64,000 nt of DNA from SZUA-229 sp041589455 (GCA_041589455.1 JBFHVQ010000004.1:8726-72725); one strand, 5' to 3'. Shown: positions 34,204 to 43,177, numbered from the stretch's first letter. Program-made: numbers and translations. Notes: generated by a model from the letters alone, not told the origin.

Positions 34204-35140
34204 AAGGTTGAATGCAGGGCAAACTGAAAAAGAATGTCTGGTGCTCTGCCGTGAACAATGTCTTCAGATATTACAAAGTCAAATTGTTGTGCATTGTTGA
34301 TGGGATAGCTTGCGCCAACACTTAACTGGCTAGAGTTTCCGAGAAAGCGTAATTGCGAATCGTAAAGGGCGCTATGCAGATCAAGTTGAGCTTTAAGTTC
34401 AAGCTTATCCCAGGCGATGAAGCCAACTCCCAGATTGCCAAAAGCAGCCCAGTTATTGTGCCGTTCAGGGAGGACGTCTGTGTCGCTCATATAAAGTAAT
34501 CCCGCCTGAGTGAAAACTGTAACATTCGAAAACAGGTGTCGAGTGGAGAGCCAGCCTGCTAGATCGAGGTGGCCACTACCCTGTAATCGGGAAGCATCAC
34601 CAGTGGGTAATTTTATGCTGAACCACAGGCTCTGGCTTGCTAGCGCAGTGTTCAGGAGCTGTCTGGCAAACTGGATCGAAAAGTCACCTATGGCCTGACT
34701 GCGCTGCGCGAATAGAACGTTCGTGCCCTGGCTGTCCTGATAGCTTACCTCTAGCTGATCCTGTGGTAGTTGAGGTCGCGCCCCTTCGTTAAGGCCCAGT
34801 GCCTGGTGGTAATCATCGATAGGGGAGTCCAGCAGGCCAGGTGTGTGAGCATAATAGGAAAGGTGCGCTCGAAGCATCCAGTTGTCATTCAGGGAATAAT
34901 CATAAAACAGGTTAACTGACCAGGTTTCAATATCAGTTTTAAGGTCTTCATCTTGCGTACCCTGTATTAAAGCGGTACTTTGTATATCGAGGGTACTGAT
35001 TAAGCGGCTCACTGTGACATCAGTTAGCCTGGCAGGGCTGGCGAAAGGGATGCCGTATATTGCTGCAAAAGTGCCATTATTTCGGGTTAATAGTGGTGTG
35101 CCGGGATAGGCAAAGTTATGGGGGGAGTAAACTATACAGG
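34200..35140 (-). pseudogene. DUF3187-type outer-membrane protein, 5'-truncated
   Basis: The frame encodes a DUF3187-like protein, with PGTPLLTRNNGTFAAIYGIPFASP at the start of the conserved domain, LWFSIKLPTGDASRLQGSG in the middle, and a terminal Phe as in outer-membrane barrels. However, no ATG, GTG or TTG with a signal peptide exists between the conserved domain and the cytochrome c terminator. The frame simply runs open through that terminator into the cytochrome gene. The signal peptide expected for the family is thus missing. The gene is probably a remnant or is started in an unusual way. It is convergent with dinB. Confidence 0.6.
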
Positions 35141-35143
35141 CAT

Positions 35144-35180
35144 AAAAAAACCCACTGATAAATTTATCAGCAGGTTTTTT
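35144..35180 (-). terminator. Terminator after the cytochrome c gene
   Basis: A perfect 16-base palindrome (35155-35170, CTGATAAATTTATCAG) is extended by imperfectly pairing CC/GG and A/T runs and, read leftward, ends in seven U residues. It lies 22 bases past the cytochrome stop codon. Confidence 0.88.
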
Positions 35181-35202
35181 AAAGCAAAGCTTCAAAGCTT
35201 GT

Positions 35203-35508
35203 TTACAGGCTTTCGTAGAAAGCTGCAATATTAGCCATGTCTGCATCAGACAGAGGCTTAGCCATTGCATTCATAGTAGCGTCTTTACGATCGCCGGTTT
35301 TGAATGCTTTCAGCTGCTTAACGACGTACTGTGCTTTCTGGCCTTTCAGGTTAGGGTACATAGGTACCGCACTGATACCAGTTGCACCGTGACAAGCGGC
35401 ACAGCTAGCTGCTTTTGCTTTACCAGCAGCGGCGTCGCCTGCTACTGCAGAAGTAGCTGATACTGCTAAAGCAGAAGCTGCCAGCAGAGATAGTACTTGC
35501 TTTTTCAT
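35203..35508 (-). CDS. Periplasmic class I cytochrome c
   Basis: The 101-residue precursor has a signal peptide (MKKQVLSLLAASALAVSATS, cut near AVAG) and a single haem site, CAACHG at about residues 35-40. The distal methionine is likely in MNAMAKPLSD. Size and sequence (GKAKAASCAACHGATG; FKTGDRKDATMNAMAKPL) are of the c553/c5-like small cytochromes that carry electrons to terminal oxidases. It is a single gene with a strong terminator and a GGAG ribosome-binding site. The exact partner is unknown. Confidence 0.92.
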   Translation of the reverse strand: MKKQVLSLLAASALAVSATSAVAGDAAAGKAKAASCAACHGATGISAVPMYPNLKGQKAQYVVKQLKAFKTGDRKDATMNAMAKPLSDADMANIAAFYESL

Positions 35509-35884
35509 TGATTTCTCCTGGTCGTGTTGTTCACACGATTGTTAATTTAGCATCGGAATTTTGGCAGAGCCGGCGCTTGATGTAAATGCAGATTTTCTGA
35601 TGTTTCCCTATGAAGCTTTTATGCTGAGAAATAAGTCAAATAATTCAACATGTTACAGAGTTTCTGGCTCTGGGTAATGATATAGACACTAGATTATAGA
35701 CGGAGTTCAGCCGCCAAATGTTAAAGAATGTCAGGTCATAGAACGTTGAAAAGCACCGTTATTGCTGAAAAACTTCCCAGTATCGGGTAAAGTGTGCGGC
35801 TTATTGAAATTTATGGCATCAGTCACGTGTCGCCCTGTAAAGGTGCGAGCGGGCTGTTTTACTTGAATCGCTGAGGATTTACAC
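35509..35884. other. Divergent control region of cytochrome c and rpe
   Basis: The 376-base gap contains the upstream regions of both genes. GAGGA at 35873-35877 serves rpe. Short open frames here have no support. No clear operator or small RNA was recognised. Confidence 0.45.
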
Positions 35885-36577
35885 ATGGCTGATTTTAAAA
35901 TCGCACCCTCTATTCTGTCTGCAGACTTTGCTAAGTTAGGTGAAGAAGTCGACAATGTTATTAAATCTGGTGCGGATATCGTGCACTTCGACGTAATGGA
36001 TAACCACTATGTGCCTAACCTGACAATCGGTCCGCTGGTGTGTGACGCACTGCGTAAGCACGGTGTTACTGCTGAGATTGATGTGCACCTGATGGTGAAG
36101 CCGGTTGATCGTATTATTCCTGATTTTGCCGAAGCTGGCGCAAGCTACATTACTTTCCACCCAGAAGGTTCAGAGCATATTGACCGCAGCCTGCAGATGA
36201 TCCGTGAGCTGGGTTGTAAGTCTGGTCTGGTATTTAATCCTGCTACACCGCTGGATTGCCTGAAATACGTGATGGATAAAGTAGATATGATTCTGCTGAT
36301 GTCTGTTAACCCAGGTTTCGGTGGTCAGTCATTTATTCCTGCAACTCTCGACAAGCTACGCGAAGCACGCAAGCTGATTGATGAGTCAGGTTATGATATC
36401 CGTCTGGAAATCGATGGTGGTGTAAAAGTAGACAATATCCGTGAAATCGCCGAAGCCGGTGCAGACACTTTCGTTGCAGGTTCTGCCATTTTTGGTGCAA
36501 AGAACGAAGCGGATGCCAATGTTTATGACACAGTTGTTGGCAAGATGCGCGAAGAACTGGCTAACGCTAAGGTTTAA
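35885..36577 (+). CDS. rpe: Ribulose-phosphate 3-epimerase
   Basis: Rpe interconverts ribulose 5-phosphate and xylulose 5-phosphate in the pentose phosphate and Calvin cycles. The 230-residue TIM-barrel protein has APSILSADFAKLGEE at the N-terminus, metal-binding HFDVMDNHYVPNLTIGP, VDMILLMSVNPGFGGQSF and LEIDGGVKVDN, all diagnostic. The start ATG is preceded by GAGGATTTACAC. gph follows after 64 bases and trpE after that, the same order as in Pseudomonas. Confidence 0.97.
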   Translation: MADFKIAPSILSADFAKLGEEVDNVIKSGADIVHFDVMDNHYVPNLTIGPLVCDALRKHGVTAEIDVHLMVKPVDRIIPDFAEAGASYITFHPEGSEHIDRSLQMIRELGCKSGLVFNPATPLDCLKYVMDKVDMILLMSVNPGFGGQSFIPATLDKLREARKLIDESGYDIRLEIDGGVKVDNIREIAEAGADTFVAGSAIFGAKNEADANVYDTVVGKMREELANAKV

Positions 36578-36641
36578 TTCGTGAGTCAATCACTGGCAGC
36601 CTGGCTGTCAGTGATTATGATTACCCCCAGGTAAAAGTAGA

Positions 36642-37316
36642 ATGTTAAACAAACCTGAAATGGTGCTGATCGATGTTGATGGCACCCTGGTAGATAGTGT
36701 CCCAGATCTGGCTTACTGCGTCGATGAAATGATGAAGCAGCTTGGTATGGCAGAACATGGTGAAGAAAAAGTGCGTAACTGGGTCGGTAATGGTGTTGAA
36801 CGCCTGACACGCCGTGCACTAATCGGTCAGCTGGATGGTGAACCAGATGATGAGCTGTTTGATAAGGCTTATCCAATCTTCCTGGATCTATACGATAAGA
36901 ATGTGTGTGAACGCAGCTGTTTGTATGACGGTGTGCGTGAGGCGCTGGATTTTCTTAAGTCGACCGATGTGAAAATTGGTTGTGTTACTAATAAAAACGC
37001 ACAGTTCACATTACCGATTCTTGAAAAACTGGGTATAAAAGACGACTTTGAGATCATTATTTGCGGTGATACGCTAAGCAAGAAAAAGCCTGATCCAGAG
37101 CCTTTGTTGCATGCAGCGAGAGAACTGGGTAGCACGCCAGAGCACTCATTAATGCTCGGTGACTCGATGAGTGATGTGAAGGCGGCTAAAGCCGCAAACT
37201 TTAAGATCATCTGTATGAGCTATGGGTATAATCATGGCGAAGATATCCGCGATTACCATCCGGATGCCGTGGTTGATTCAATGGCGGAAATAAAGGGTCT
37301 GATTAACTGGTCCTGA
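36642..37316 (+). CDS. gph: Phosphoglycolate phosphatase, HAD family
   Basis: Gph hydrolyses 2-phosphoglycolate, made by RuBisCO oxygenation or DNA repair, to glycolate. The 224-residue protein carries LIDVDGTLVDSVPDL (DxD nucleophile), GCVTNKN (motif II), KKKPDPEPLL (motif III Lys) and MLGDSMSDVKAAKAA (motif IV). The cap-domain text WVGNGVERLTRRAL is typical of Gph. Length is normal. The neighbouring rpe supports a Calvin-cycle or general housekeeping role; substrate use is inferred from family and context. Confidence 0.92.
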   Translation: MLNKPEMVLIDVDGTLVDSVPDLAYCVDEMMKQLGMAEHGEEKVRNWVGNGVERLTRRALIGQLDGEPDDELFDKAYPIFLDLYDKNVCERSCLYDGVREALDFLKSTDVKIGCVTNKNAQFTLPILEKLGIKDDFEIIICGDTLSKKKPDPEPLLHAARELGSTPEHSLMLGDSMSDVKAAKAANFKIICMSYGYNHGEDIRDYHPDAVVDSMAEIKGLINWS

Positions 37317-37338
37317 ATTAAAGAGTTTAGGTTATGAC

Positions 37339-37449
37339 ATTTTCCAGACAGGGTAATAGAAGGGTAGACATGCGTTTATTCAAACATTGGCGATGGTAAA
37401 CATCACGACCGCCTGTAATTCCGTGTGTGTTTAAACCTGTCTGGAAAAT
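37339..37449 (+). promoter_or_regulatory. Long-range inverted repeat of the trpE leader
   Basis: A perfect 14-bp inverted repeat flanks the trp leader peptide: ATTTTCCAGACAGG at 37339-37352 and CCTGTCTGGAAAAT at 37436-37449, 83 bases apart. The right arm contains the GGA upstream of the trpE start codon (37456), so pairing would hide the trpE ribosome-binding region. No U-tract follows, so it is not a normal terminator. A second CCTGT at 37412-37416 could compete for the left arm. Translation attenuation is inferred. Confidence 0.7.
37370..37399 (+). CDS. trpL: trp leader peptide
   Basis: A nine-codon frame, MRLFKHWRW, ends in TAA 56 bases before trpE. It has two Trp codons (TGG CGA TGG) just before the stop, the signature of a trp attenuator peptide, and a strong AGAAGGG ribosome-binding site five bases upstream. 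Ribosome stalling at the Trp codons when charged tRNA-Trp is scarce should change folding of the leader RNA and raise trpE expression. The peptide lies inside the loop of the perfect inverted repeat described separately. Confidence 0.85.
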   Translation: MRLFKHWRW

Positions 37450-37455
37450 TGAAAA

Positions 37456-38961
37456 ATGACTGCTTTGAAAATATCTAAACAAGAATTTGCCAAGCTGGCA
37501 AAACAAAACTACAGCCATATTCCCCTGGTACACGAAGTGCTGGCGGATCTGGATACGCCTTTAAGTGCCTATCTCAAGCTGGCAAACTTGCCTTATTCTT
37601 ATCTGTTCGAATCTGTTCATGGTGGTGAGAAGTGGGGGCGTTACTCTATTATCGGTCTGCCCTGTGAAACGCGCATCAAAGTGTTTGCAAAACAGGTTCA
37701 TATTGAAGTAGAAGGTCAATCTACCGAAGTACATGAGGTTGAAGACCCACTGAGCTGGATCGAAGACTATCAACAGCAGTTTAATGTGCCGGATATTGAA
37801 GGCTTGCCTCGATTTATGGGTGGCCTGGTGGGTTACTTTGGTTACGACACCATACGCTATATCGAACCCAAGCTGGCGAGTGAAGATAAGCCGGATGCAT
37901 TACAGACACCCGATATTTTATTGATGCTCTCAAAAGAAGTTGTGGTGTTCGATAACCTCAGTGGCAAACTGTATTTTATCGTTATGCTGGAACCTTCCCA
38001 GGAAGATGCTTATCAGCAGGGTGAGGCGCGTTTATTGCAGCTGGAAACACAGCTGCGTCAGTCAGTGCCAACCTACCAGCCTTCTGAGAAAAGTGTCAAG
38101 GTTAAGGAAGATGACTTTGTTTCGGGCTTTACCGAACAAGGCTTTATGGATGCGGTTAGAAAAGCCAAGCAGTATATTGTCGATGGCGATGTGATGCAGG
38201 TTGTGCTGTCGCAACGTATGTCGATACCATTTGCGGCGCAGCCACTGGATTTATATCGATCGCTGCGTAGCCTGAACCCGTCGCCTTATATGTACTACCT
38301 GAACCTGGATGATCATTATGTGGTGGGTTCATCCCCTGAAATACTTGTGCGCCTCGAAGATGATGAGGTGACGGTCAGACCGATTGCCGGTACACGCCCC
38401 AGAGGTTCAACAGAAGCTGAAGATCAGGCCTTAGAGAAGGATCTGCTGGCAGATCCTAAGGAACTGGCTGAGCATTTAATGCTGATTGATCTTGGGCGAA
38501 ATGATGCGGGCAGGGTTAGTAAAATTGGTACCGTTGAGCTCACTGATAAAATGATTATCGAACGTTATTCTCATGTAATGCATATCGTCTCGAATGTGAC
38601 TGGTGAACTAAACGAAAACATGTCGGCGATGGATGTTCTGCGTGCAACTTTCCCAGCTGGTACAGTGAGTGGTGCACCAAAAATTCGAGCCATGGAAATC
38701 ATCGACGAGCTGGAACCGGTTAAACGGGGTATTTATTCTGGCGCCGTTGGTTATCTGTCCTGGAATGGCAATATGGATACGGCGATAGCGATTCGTACGG
38801 CAGTAATTAAGGATGGTACGCTGAATATTCAGGCAGGTGCAGGGATTGTCTATGACTCTGTGCCAGAGAATGAGTGGGCAGAAACAATGAACAAGGGACG
38901 TGCTGTATTTCGTGCAGTAGCCATGGCGGAAGCCGGACTTGATGGTTCTACTGCTAAATGA
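37456..38961 (+). CDS. trpE: Anthranilate synthase component I
   Basis: TrpE turns chorismate and ammonia (from TrpG) into anthranilate. The 501-residue protein has the feedback-site region near the N-terminus (YSYLFESVHGGEKWGRYSIIG), and the chorismate-binding core with DVMQVVLSQR, RPIAGTRPRGSTEAEDQALE, LMLIDLGRNDAGRVS and TFPAGTVSGAPKIRAMEII. All are canonical. It follows a trp leader peptide and inverted repeat, so expression is very likely controlled by tryptophan. Its ribosome-binding site is weak, in keeping with control at translation. Confidence 0.97.
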   Translation: MTALKISKQEFAKLAKQNYSHIPLVHEVLADLDTPLSAYLKLANLPYSYLFESVHGGEKWGRYSIIGLPCETRIKVFAKQVHIEVEGQSTEVHEVEDPLSWIEDYQQQFNVPDIEGLPRFMGGLVGYFGYDTIRYIEPKLASEDKPDALQTPDILLMLSKEVVVFDNLSGKLYFIVMLEPSQEDAYQQGEARLLQLETQLRQSVPTYQPSEKSVKVKEDDFVSGFTEQGFMDAVRKAKQYIVDGDVMQVVLSQRMSIPFAAQPLDLYRSLRSLNPSPYMYYLNLDDHYVVGSSPEILVRLEDDEVTVRPIAGTRPRGSTEAEDQALEKDLLADPKELAEHLMLIDLGRNDAGRVSKIGTVELTDKMIIERYSHVMHIVSNVTGELNENMSAMDVLRATFPAGTVSGAPKIRAMEIIDELEPVKRGIYSGAVGYLSWNGNMDTAIAIRTAVIKDGTLNIQAGAGIVYDSVPENEWAETMNKGRAVFRAVAMAEAGLDGSTAK

Positions 38962-39005
38962 TTCTGATTGCCACCTGGCAAAAATGCTTTTTGGAGCTGT
39001 ATTAA

Positions 39006-39809
39006 ATGAAAGCCTTTTGCGAAAAAATTGTAGAACATACCTTATTTGAAAAGGTCATTATTGGCCTGATTATTTTGAATGGTGTGATTCTTGGATTAGA
39101 AACATCCAGTGACATCATGCAGCAGTATGGAAGCCTGTTAGAGAAGGCCAGTGATCTTATACTGCTGGTGTTTATACTGGAAGCCGTAATGAAAATAACG
39201 GCAGTGGCGCCTAAATTCAGTCGCTATTTCGGTTCTGGATGGAATCTGTTCGACTTTAGTGTTGTGGTGTTGTCACTGGTGCCAAGCACCGGTGAGTTTG
39301 CCATGATCGCTCGACTGGCGCGTTTGCTACGAGTGATGCGACTGATTTCGACGATTCCGGAATTACGCCTGATTGTCACCACGCTGGTACGCTCACTACC
39401 CGGCATGATGCATGTTGTGCTGCTGATGGGTGTGATTTTTTATATTTATGCGGTAGCGGGCTTTCATTTATATCACCAGCATGATCCGGAATTATGGGGA
39501 ACCCTTGGGTTGTCATTATTGACGCTGTTTAGAGTGGTGACCCTGGAAGACTGGACCGATGTAATGTATACCGCGATGGAAATGCATCCATTGAGCTGGA
39601 TTTATTTTGTTAGTTTTGTGGTGGTTGGTACCTTTGTTATTATCAATCTGTTTATTGCGGTTGTATTAAACAATCTGGAAGAAGCCAAGCAGGAAAGGCT
39701 GGAAGAATTACGTAAGCCAGTTAATCGAGATGAGCTATTAAAAGAGCTCAGACAAACACAGGAAATGCTGCAGAAATTGCAGGTCAAAGTTGAGAATACG
39801 TCGTTATGA
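39006..39809 (+). CDS. Voltage-gated cation channel (BacNaV-like) with acidic filter
   Basis: The 267-residue protein has six membrane segments. S4 has regularly spaced arginines (R103, R106, R109, R112 in ARLARLLRVMRLIS). S5-S6 enclose a pore loop whose filter is TLEDWTD (179-185), and a C-terminal coiled coil (about 225-262, NNLEEAKQERLEELRK) would make the tetramer bundle. Bacterial sodium channels usually have TLESWSM; extra aspartates at the S and M positions were shown to favour calcium in engineered NavAb (CavAb). Selectivity here is therefore open. The stop codon overlaps trpG by four bases, placing it inside the trp cluster. Confidence 0.87.
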   Translation: MKAFCEKIVEHTLFEKVIIGLIILNGVILGLETSSDIMQQYGSLLEKASDLILLVFILEAVMKITAVAPKFSRYFGSGWNLFDFSVVVLSLVPSTGEFAMIARLARLLRVMRLISTIPELRLIVTTLVRSLPGMMHVVLLMGVIFYIYAVAGFHLYHQHDPELWGTLGLSLLTLFRVVTLEDWTDVMYTAMEMHPLSWIYFVSFVVVGTFVIINLFIAVVLNNLEEAKQERLEELRKPVNRDELLKELRQTQEMLQKLQVKVENTSL

Positions 39810-40384
39810 TGTTAATGATAGATAACTATGATTCATTCACCTATAACCTGGTGCAGTACCTGGGAGAGCTGGGTGCGGATGTGGTGGTACATCGTAATGA
39901 CCAGATTAGCCTTGAAGAAATAGAAGCGCTAAATCCAGAGCGCATTATGATTTCACCAGGACCCTGTACACCCAACGAGGCAGGAGTATCGATGAAAACC
40001 ATAGAGTACTTTGCAGGTAAGCTGCCGATTTTGGGTGTGTGCCTCGGGCATCAGAGTATTGGTCAGGTATTTGGTGGAAAGATTATTCATGCAAAAGAAA
40101 TTATGCATGGAAAAACCTCGATGATTCATCACAATAACAGTGGTGTATTCACTGGTTTGAATAATCCTTATGAGGCGACACGATATCATTCATTGGTCAT
40201 TGAAAAATCGAGTATACCTGATTGCCTGGAAATTACGGCATGGACAGAAAATGAAGATGGCAGCATGGATGAAATTATGGGTGTGCGTCATAAAGAGTAT
40301 GCCATTGAGGGTGTGCAATTTCACCCGGAGTCAATACTGACTCAGCACGGTCATGACTTACTAAAGAATTTTTTAAAGATGTAA
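39806..40384 (+). CDS. trpG: Anthranilate synthase component II (glutamine amidotransferase)
   Basis: TrpG supplies ammonia from glutamine to TrpE; in many bacteria it also serves PabB. The 192-residue class I amidotransferase has MLMIDNYDSFTYNLVQYLGE at the start, the nucleophile Cys in GVCLGHQSIGQVFGG, and the His-Glu pair in GVQFHPESILTQHG. It starts within the end of the channel gene (ATGA overlap), so the two are coupled. trpD follows after a 136-base gap. Confidence 0.96.
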   Translation: MMLMIDNYDSFTYNLVQYLGELGADVVVHRNDQISLEEIEALNPERIMISPGPCTPNEAGVSMKTIEYFAGKLPILGVCLGHQSIGQVFGGKIIHAKEIMHGKTSMIHHNNSGVFTGLNNPYEATRYHSLVIEKSSIPDCLEITAWTENEDGSMDEIMGVRHKEYAIEGVQFHPESILTQHGHDLLKNFLKM

Positions 40385-40520
40385 AATCCCGGGCACAGTC
40401 AGGTAATGTAATGTTTGCATGATCTTCTGGCTTTGTGTAAAGCAATCACCCAGATGGTTAATTTAATTATTAATAATCGACACTGAACCGATATAACTCT
40501 GCATCAAAAAGGTGTTCAAC

Positions 40521-41537
40521 ATGGATATGCAATCTGCAATAAAAGCGGTCACAGAAAAACAGAATTTAAGCCGTGAGCAAATGACGCAAGTCATGAATCT
40601 GATTATGACAGGTCAGGCAACAGATTCTCAGATTGGCGGGTTTCTGATTGGTTTACGTATGAAAGGCGAGACAGTTGATGAAGTAGCTGCTGCCGCATCA
40701 GTCATGCGAGAGCTATCGACTAAAGTCGATGCGCCAGATAGTAATCTGGTGGATACCTGTGGCACGGGCGGAGATGCTTCCGGAAGTTTTAATATTTCAA
40801 CTGCGTCTGTATTTGTCACCGCAGCAGCCGGTGCTCATGTTGCAAAGCACGGTAACCGCTCTGTTTCGAGTAAGTCAGGAAGTGCAGATGTTCTGGAAAC
40901 CGCGGGTGTTAATCTTGATATTACGCCACAGCAGGTTGCTGAGTGTATAGAGAAAATAGGTTGTGGTTTTTTGTTTGCGATTAAACATCATGGCGCGATG
41001 AAACACGCGATTGGCCCAAGAAAGGAAATGGGCGTACGCACTATCTTTAATGTGCTAGGTCCATTAACTAATCCCGCGGGTGCGCCTAACCAGGTTATAG
41101 GTGTGTTTAGTAAAGACTGGCTGGTGCCACTTGCTGAAGTACTTAAGCAGCTGGGAAGTCGTCATGTGATGATCGTGCATGCCGATGATGGTATGGACGA
41201 AATTAGTATTGGTAGTGCAACCTCGGTGGCAGAATTAAAAGATGGTGAAATTAATACCTACACGATCCAGCCTGAAGATTTCGCGATGGATACATCCGAT
41301 CTTGCGGAAATTCGCGCAGCTGATTCAGCAGCCAGTCTGAAAATCATAAATTCGGTGCTAGACAATGTTGAAGGCCCTGCCAGAGATATAGTCTGCTTAA
41401 ATGCAGGTGCGGCAATTTATGTTTCCGGTCTGACAGACTCCTTGCAGTCAGGTATTGAGAAAGCACGGACTGTGATTGCAGATGGTAGTGCCAAAGAAAA
41501 ATTTGATAGCCTGATAGAATACACAAACCAATTTTAA
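40521..41537 (+). CDS. trpD: Anthranilate phosphoribosyltransferase
   Basis: TrpD joins anthranilate to PRPP. The 338-residue protein contains the PRPP/anthranilate motifs DTCGTGGDASGSFNIST, KHGNRSVSSKSGSADVLE, and the metal-binding DE in HADDGMDEIS. The ATG at 40521 is preceded by AAAAAGG at good distance; an in-frame GTG at 40512 is less likely. It is followed 21 bases later by trpC. A 136-base gap before it may carry a separate promoter, but none was clear. Confidence 0.96.
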   Translation: MDMQSAIKAVTEKQNLSREQMTQVMNLIMTGQATDSQIGGFLIGLRMKGETVDEVAAAASVMRELSTKVDAPDSNLVDTCGTGGDASGSFNISTASVFVTAAAGAHVAKHGNRSVSSKSGSADVLETAGVNLDITPQQVAECIEKIGCGFLFAIKHHGAMKHAIGPRKEMGVRTIFNVLGPLTNPAGAPNQVIGVFSKDWLVPLAEVLKQLGSRHVMIVHADDGMDEISIGSATSVAELKDGEINTYTIQPEDFAMDTSDLAEIRAADSAASLKIINSVLDNVEGPARDIVCLNAGAAIYVSGLTDSLQSGIEKARTVIADGSAKEKFDSLIEYTNQF

Positions 41538-41558
41538 TGTGACCCTAAAAGTGATCTC

Positions 41559-42356
41559 ATGAGTAAGCAACCTGATATCCTGCAGAAAATTCTGAAACGA
41601 AAAGTTGAAGAAATTACAGAAGCCTCAGCAAAAGAATCGCTACAGGCATTAAGTCAGCGTGCCGAGTCGGCATTACCTGTGCGCGGTTTTATTAAAGCGA
41701 TTGAAAATAAAATTGCAGCAGGGCAGTCAGGTGTTATTGCAGAAATAAAAAAAGCTTCACCAAGCAAAGGTGTAATGCGTGAAAATTTTATACCTGCTGA
41801 TATTGCCAGAAGTTATGAAGGTGGTGGCGCGGCCTGTTTGTCTATTCTGACCGACCGTGATTTTTTTCAGGGCGCACCTGAGTTTCTCATGCAGGCCAGA
41901 GAAGCGGTTAGCCTGCCGGTGATTCGTAAAGATTTTATTATTGATCCTTACCAGGTGTATGAAGCAAGAGCCATGAATGCAGACTGTATTTTACTGATTG
42001 TCTCTGCACTAGGTGACGCCATGCTTAATGAGCTGTTAGGGCTGGCACATCATCTACAGATGGATGTATTGATGGAAGTGCATGATAGAGATGAAATGGC
42101 ACGGGCGATACAGACAGGTGCCCGATTAATTGGTGTTAATAACCGTAATTTACGCACATTTGAAGTTAGTCTTCAGAATACCCTGGACATGCTTGATTTG
42201 TTGCCAGATGACAGAGTGCTGGTAACAGAAAGTGGCATACATGCACCCGAAGATGTGAAGCTGATGCGCGATCATAATGTGAATGCGTTTCTGGTGGGCG
42301 AGGCCTTTATGCGAGCCGAAGAACCTGGGGAAAAACTGGCGGAATTATTTGCCTAA
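41559..42356 (+). CDS. trpC: Indole-3-glycerol phosphate synthase
   Basis: TrpC closes the indole ring of the tryptophan precursor. The 265-residue TIM-barrel enzyme begins DILQKILKRKVEEI and has catalytic residues in VIAEIKKASPSKG, LPVIRKDFIIDPYQVYEA, LIGVNNRNLRTFEV and VTESGIHAPEDV. It is the single-function form without a fused TrpF. It ends the trpG-trpD-trpC group and is convergent with the Crp/Vfr-like gene. Confidence 0.97.
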   Translation: MSKQPDILQKILKRKVEEITEASAKESLQALSQRAESALPVRGFIKAIENKIAAGQSGVIAEIKKASPSKGVMRENFIPADIARSYEGGGAACLSILTDRDFFQGAPEFLMQAREAVSLPVIRKDFIIDPYQVYEARAMNADCILLIVSALGDAMLNELLGLAHHLQMDVLMEVHDRDEMARAIQTGARLIGVNNRNLRTFEVSLQNTLDMLDLLPDDRVLVTESGIHAPEDVKLMRDHNVNAFLVGEAFMRAEEPGEKLAELFA

Positions 42357-42421
42357 TTTCTAAGTCAGGGATAAATCCCTAAGAACTAGGTGAAGCTATC
42401 AGCCAGGGCTATTAATACAAG

Positions 42422-43069
42422 TTATCGAGCATCGTGTACTACGATAGTCTTACCATGGGCAGAAATGAGCCCGTCTTCTTCTAGTTCTTTAAGTACTCTA
42501 CCGGCCATTTCACGTGAACAACCGACGATTTTTGCAATATCCTGACGAGTTATCTTTATTTGCATACCATCAGGGTGAGTCATTGCGTCAGGTTGCTGAC
42601 TAAGCTCCAGTAATGTGCGGGCAATACGTCCTGAGACATCCAGGAATATCAGGTCGCGTACTTTCTGGCTGGTTTTAATCAGACGGTCGAAGATCTGCCC
42701 GGATAGCAGGAATAATATTTCAGGGTCTTCCTTTACCAGCTTACGAAACTGTACATAGGAAATTTCAGCAATTTCACAGGGTGATTTTGCGATAATCTGG
42801 GCGCTACGGTCCAGCTTCTCCTTGAACAGGCCGGCTTCACCGAAAAAGTCACCGCTATTCAGGTAGGCAAGGATAATTTCTGAACCTTCATCATTCTCAG
42901 TCTGTACGCTGACCGAGCCCTTGATGATATAGTACAGGCTATGTGGTTCGTCCCCTTCGTGGATGATATTTTTCTTTGCTGGATAGGTCTTGCGATGACA
43001 ATGATTCAGCAATAATTCCAGTGAAGGGTTAGAATTGTCTACTTTAGGTAACAGGCTCATAGGTTCCAT
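42422..43069 (-). CDS. crp: Crp/Vfr-type cyclic AMP receptor transcription factor
   Basis: The 215-residue protein has a cyclic-nucleotide-binding domain (FGEAGLF phosphate-binding cassette with RSA for cAMP phosphate contact at about 96-98) and a C-terminal winged helix with KITRQDIAKIVGCSREMAGRVLKELEEDGLI, very close to Vfr and Crp. QPDAMTHPDGMQIKITRQ is nearly the same as in Pseudomonas Vfr. As in Pseudomonas, it lies between trpC and osmC. It probably controls many genes in response to cAMP. Starts at 43069 (used here) and 43060 are both possible; the second has the better GGA spacing. Confidence 0.92.
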   Translation of the reverse strand: MEPMSLLPKVDNSNPSLELLLNHCHRKTYPAKKNIIHEGDEPHSLYYIIKGSVSVQTENDEGSEIILAYLNSGDFFGEAGLFKEKLDRSAQIIAKSPCEIAEISYVQFRKLVKEDPEILFLLSGQIFDRLIKTSQKVRDLIFLDVSGRIARTLLELSQQPDAMTHPDGMQIKITRQDIAKIVGCSREMAGRVLKELEEDGLISAHGKTIVVHDAR

Positions 43070-43177
43070 TTCATGCTTGATGGGCTAATTATAGTTAATT
43101 TTATCAGTTGCCCAAGTATATTTAGTTAATTAACGCAAATTTTAAAAAATTGGGCAAGTAGTTTTTAGGTGAAATGT

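Noticed and set aside
37436..37455. Classical trp attenuator terminator before trpE
   Set aside because: The right arm of the inverted repeat is followed by A-rich rather than U-rich sequence, so it cannot act as an intrinsic terminator.
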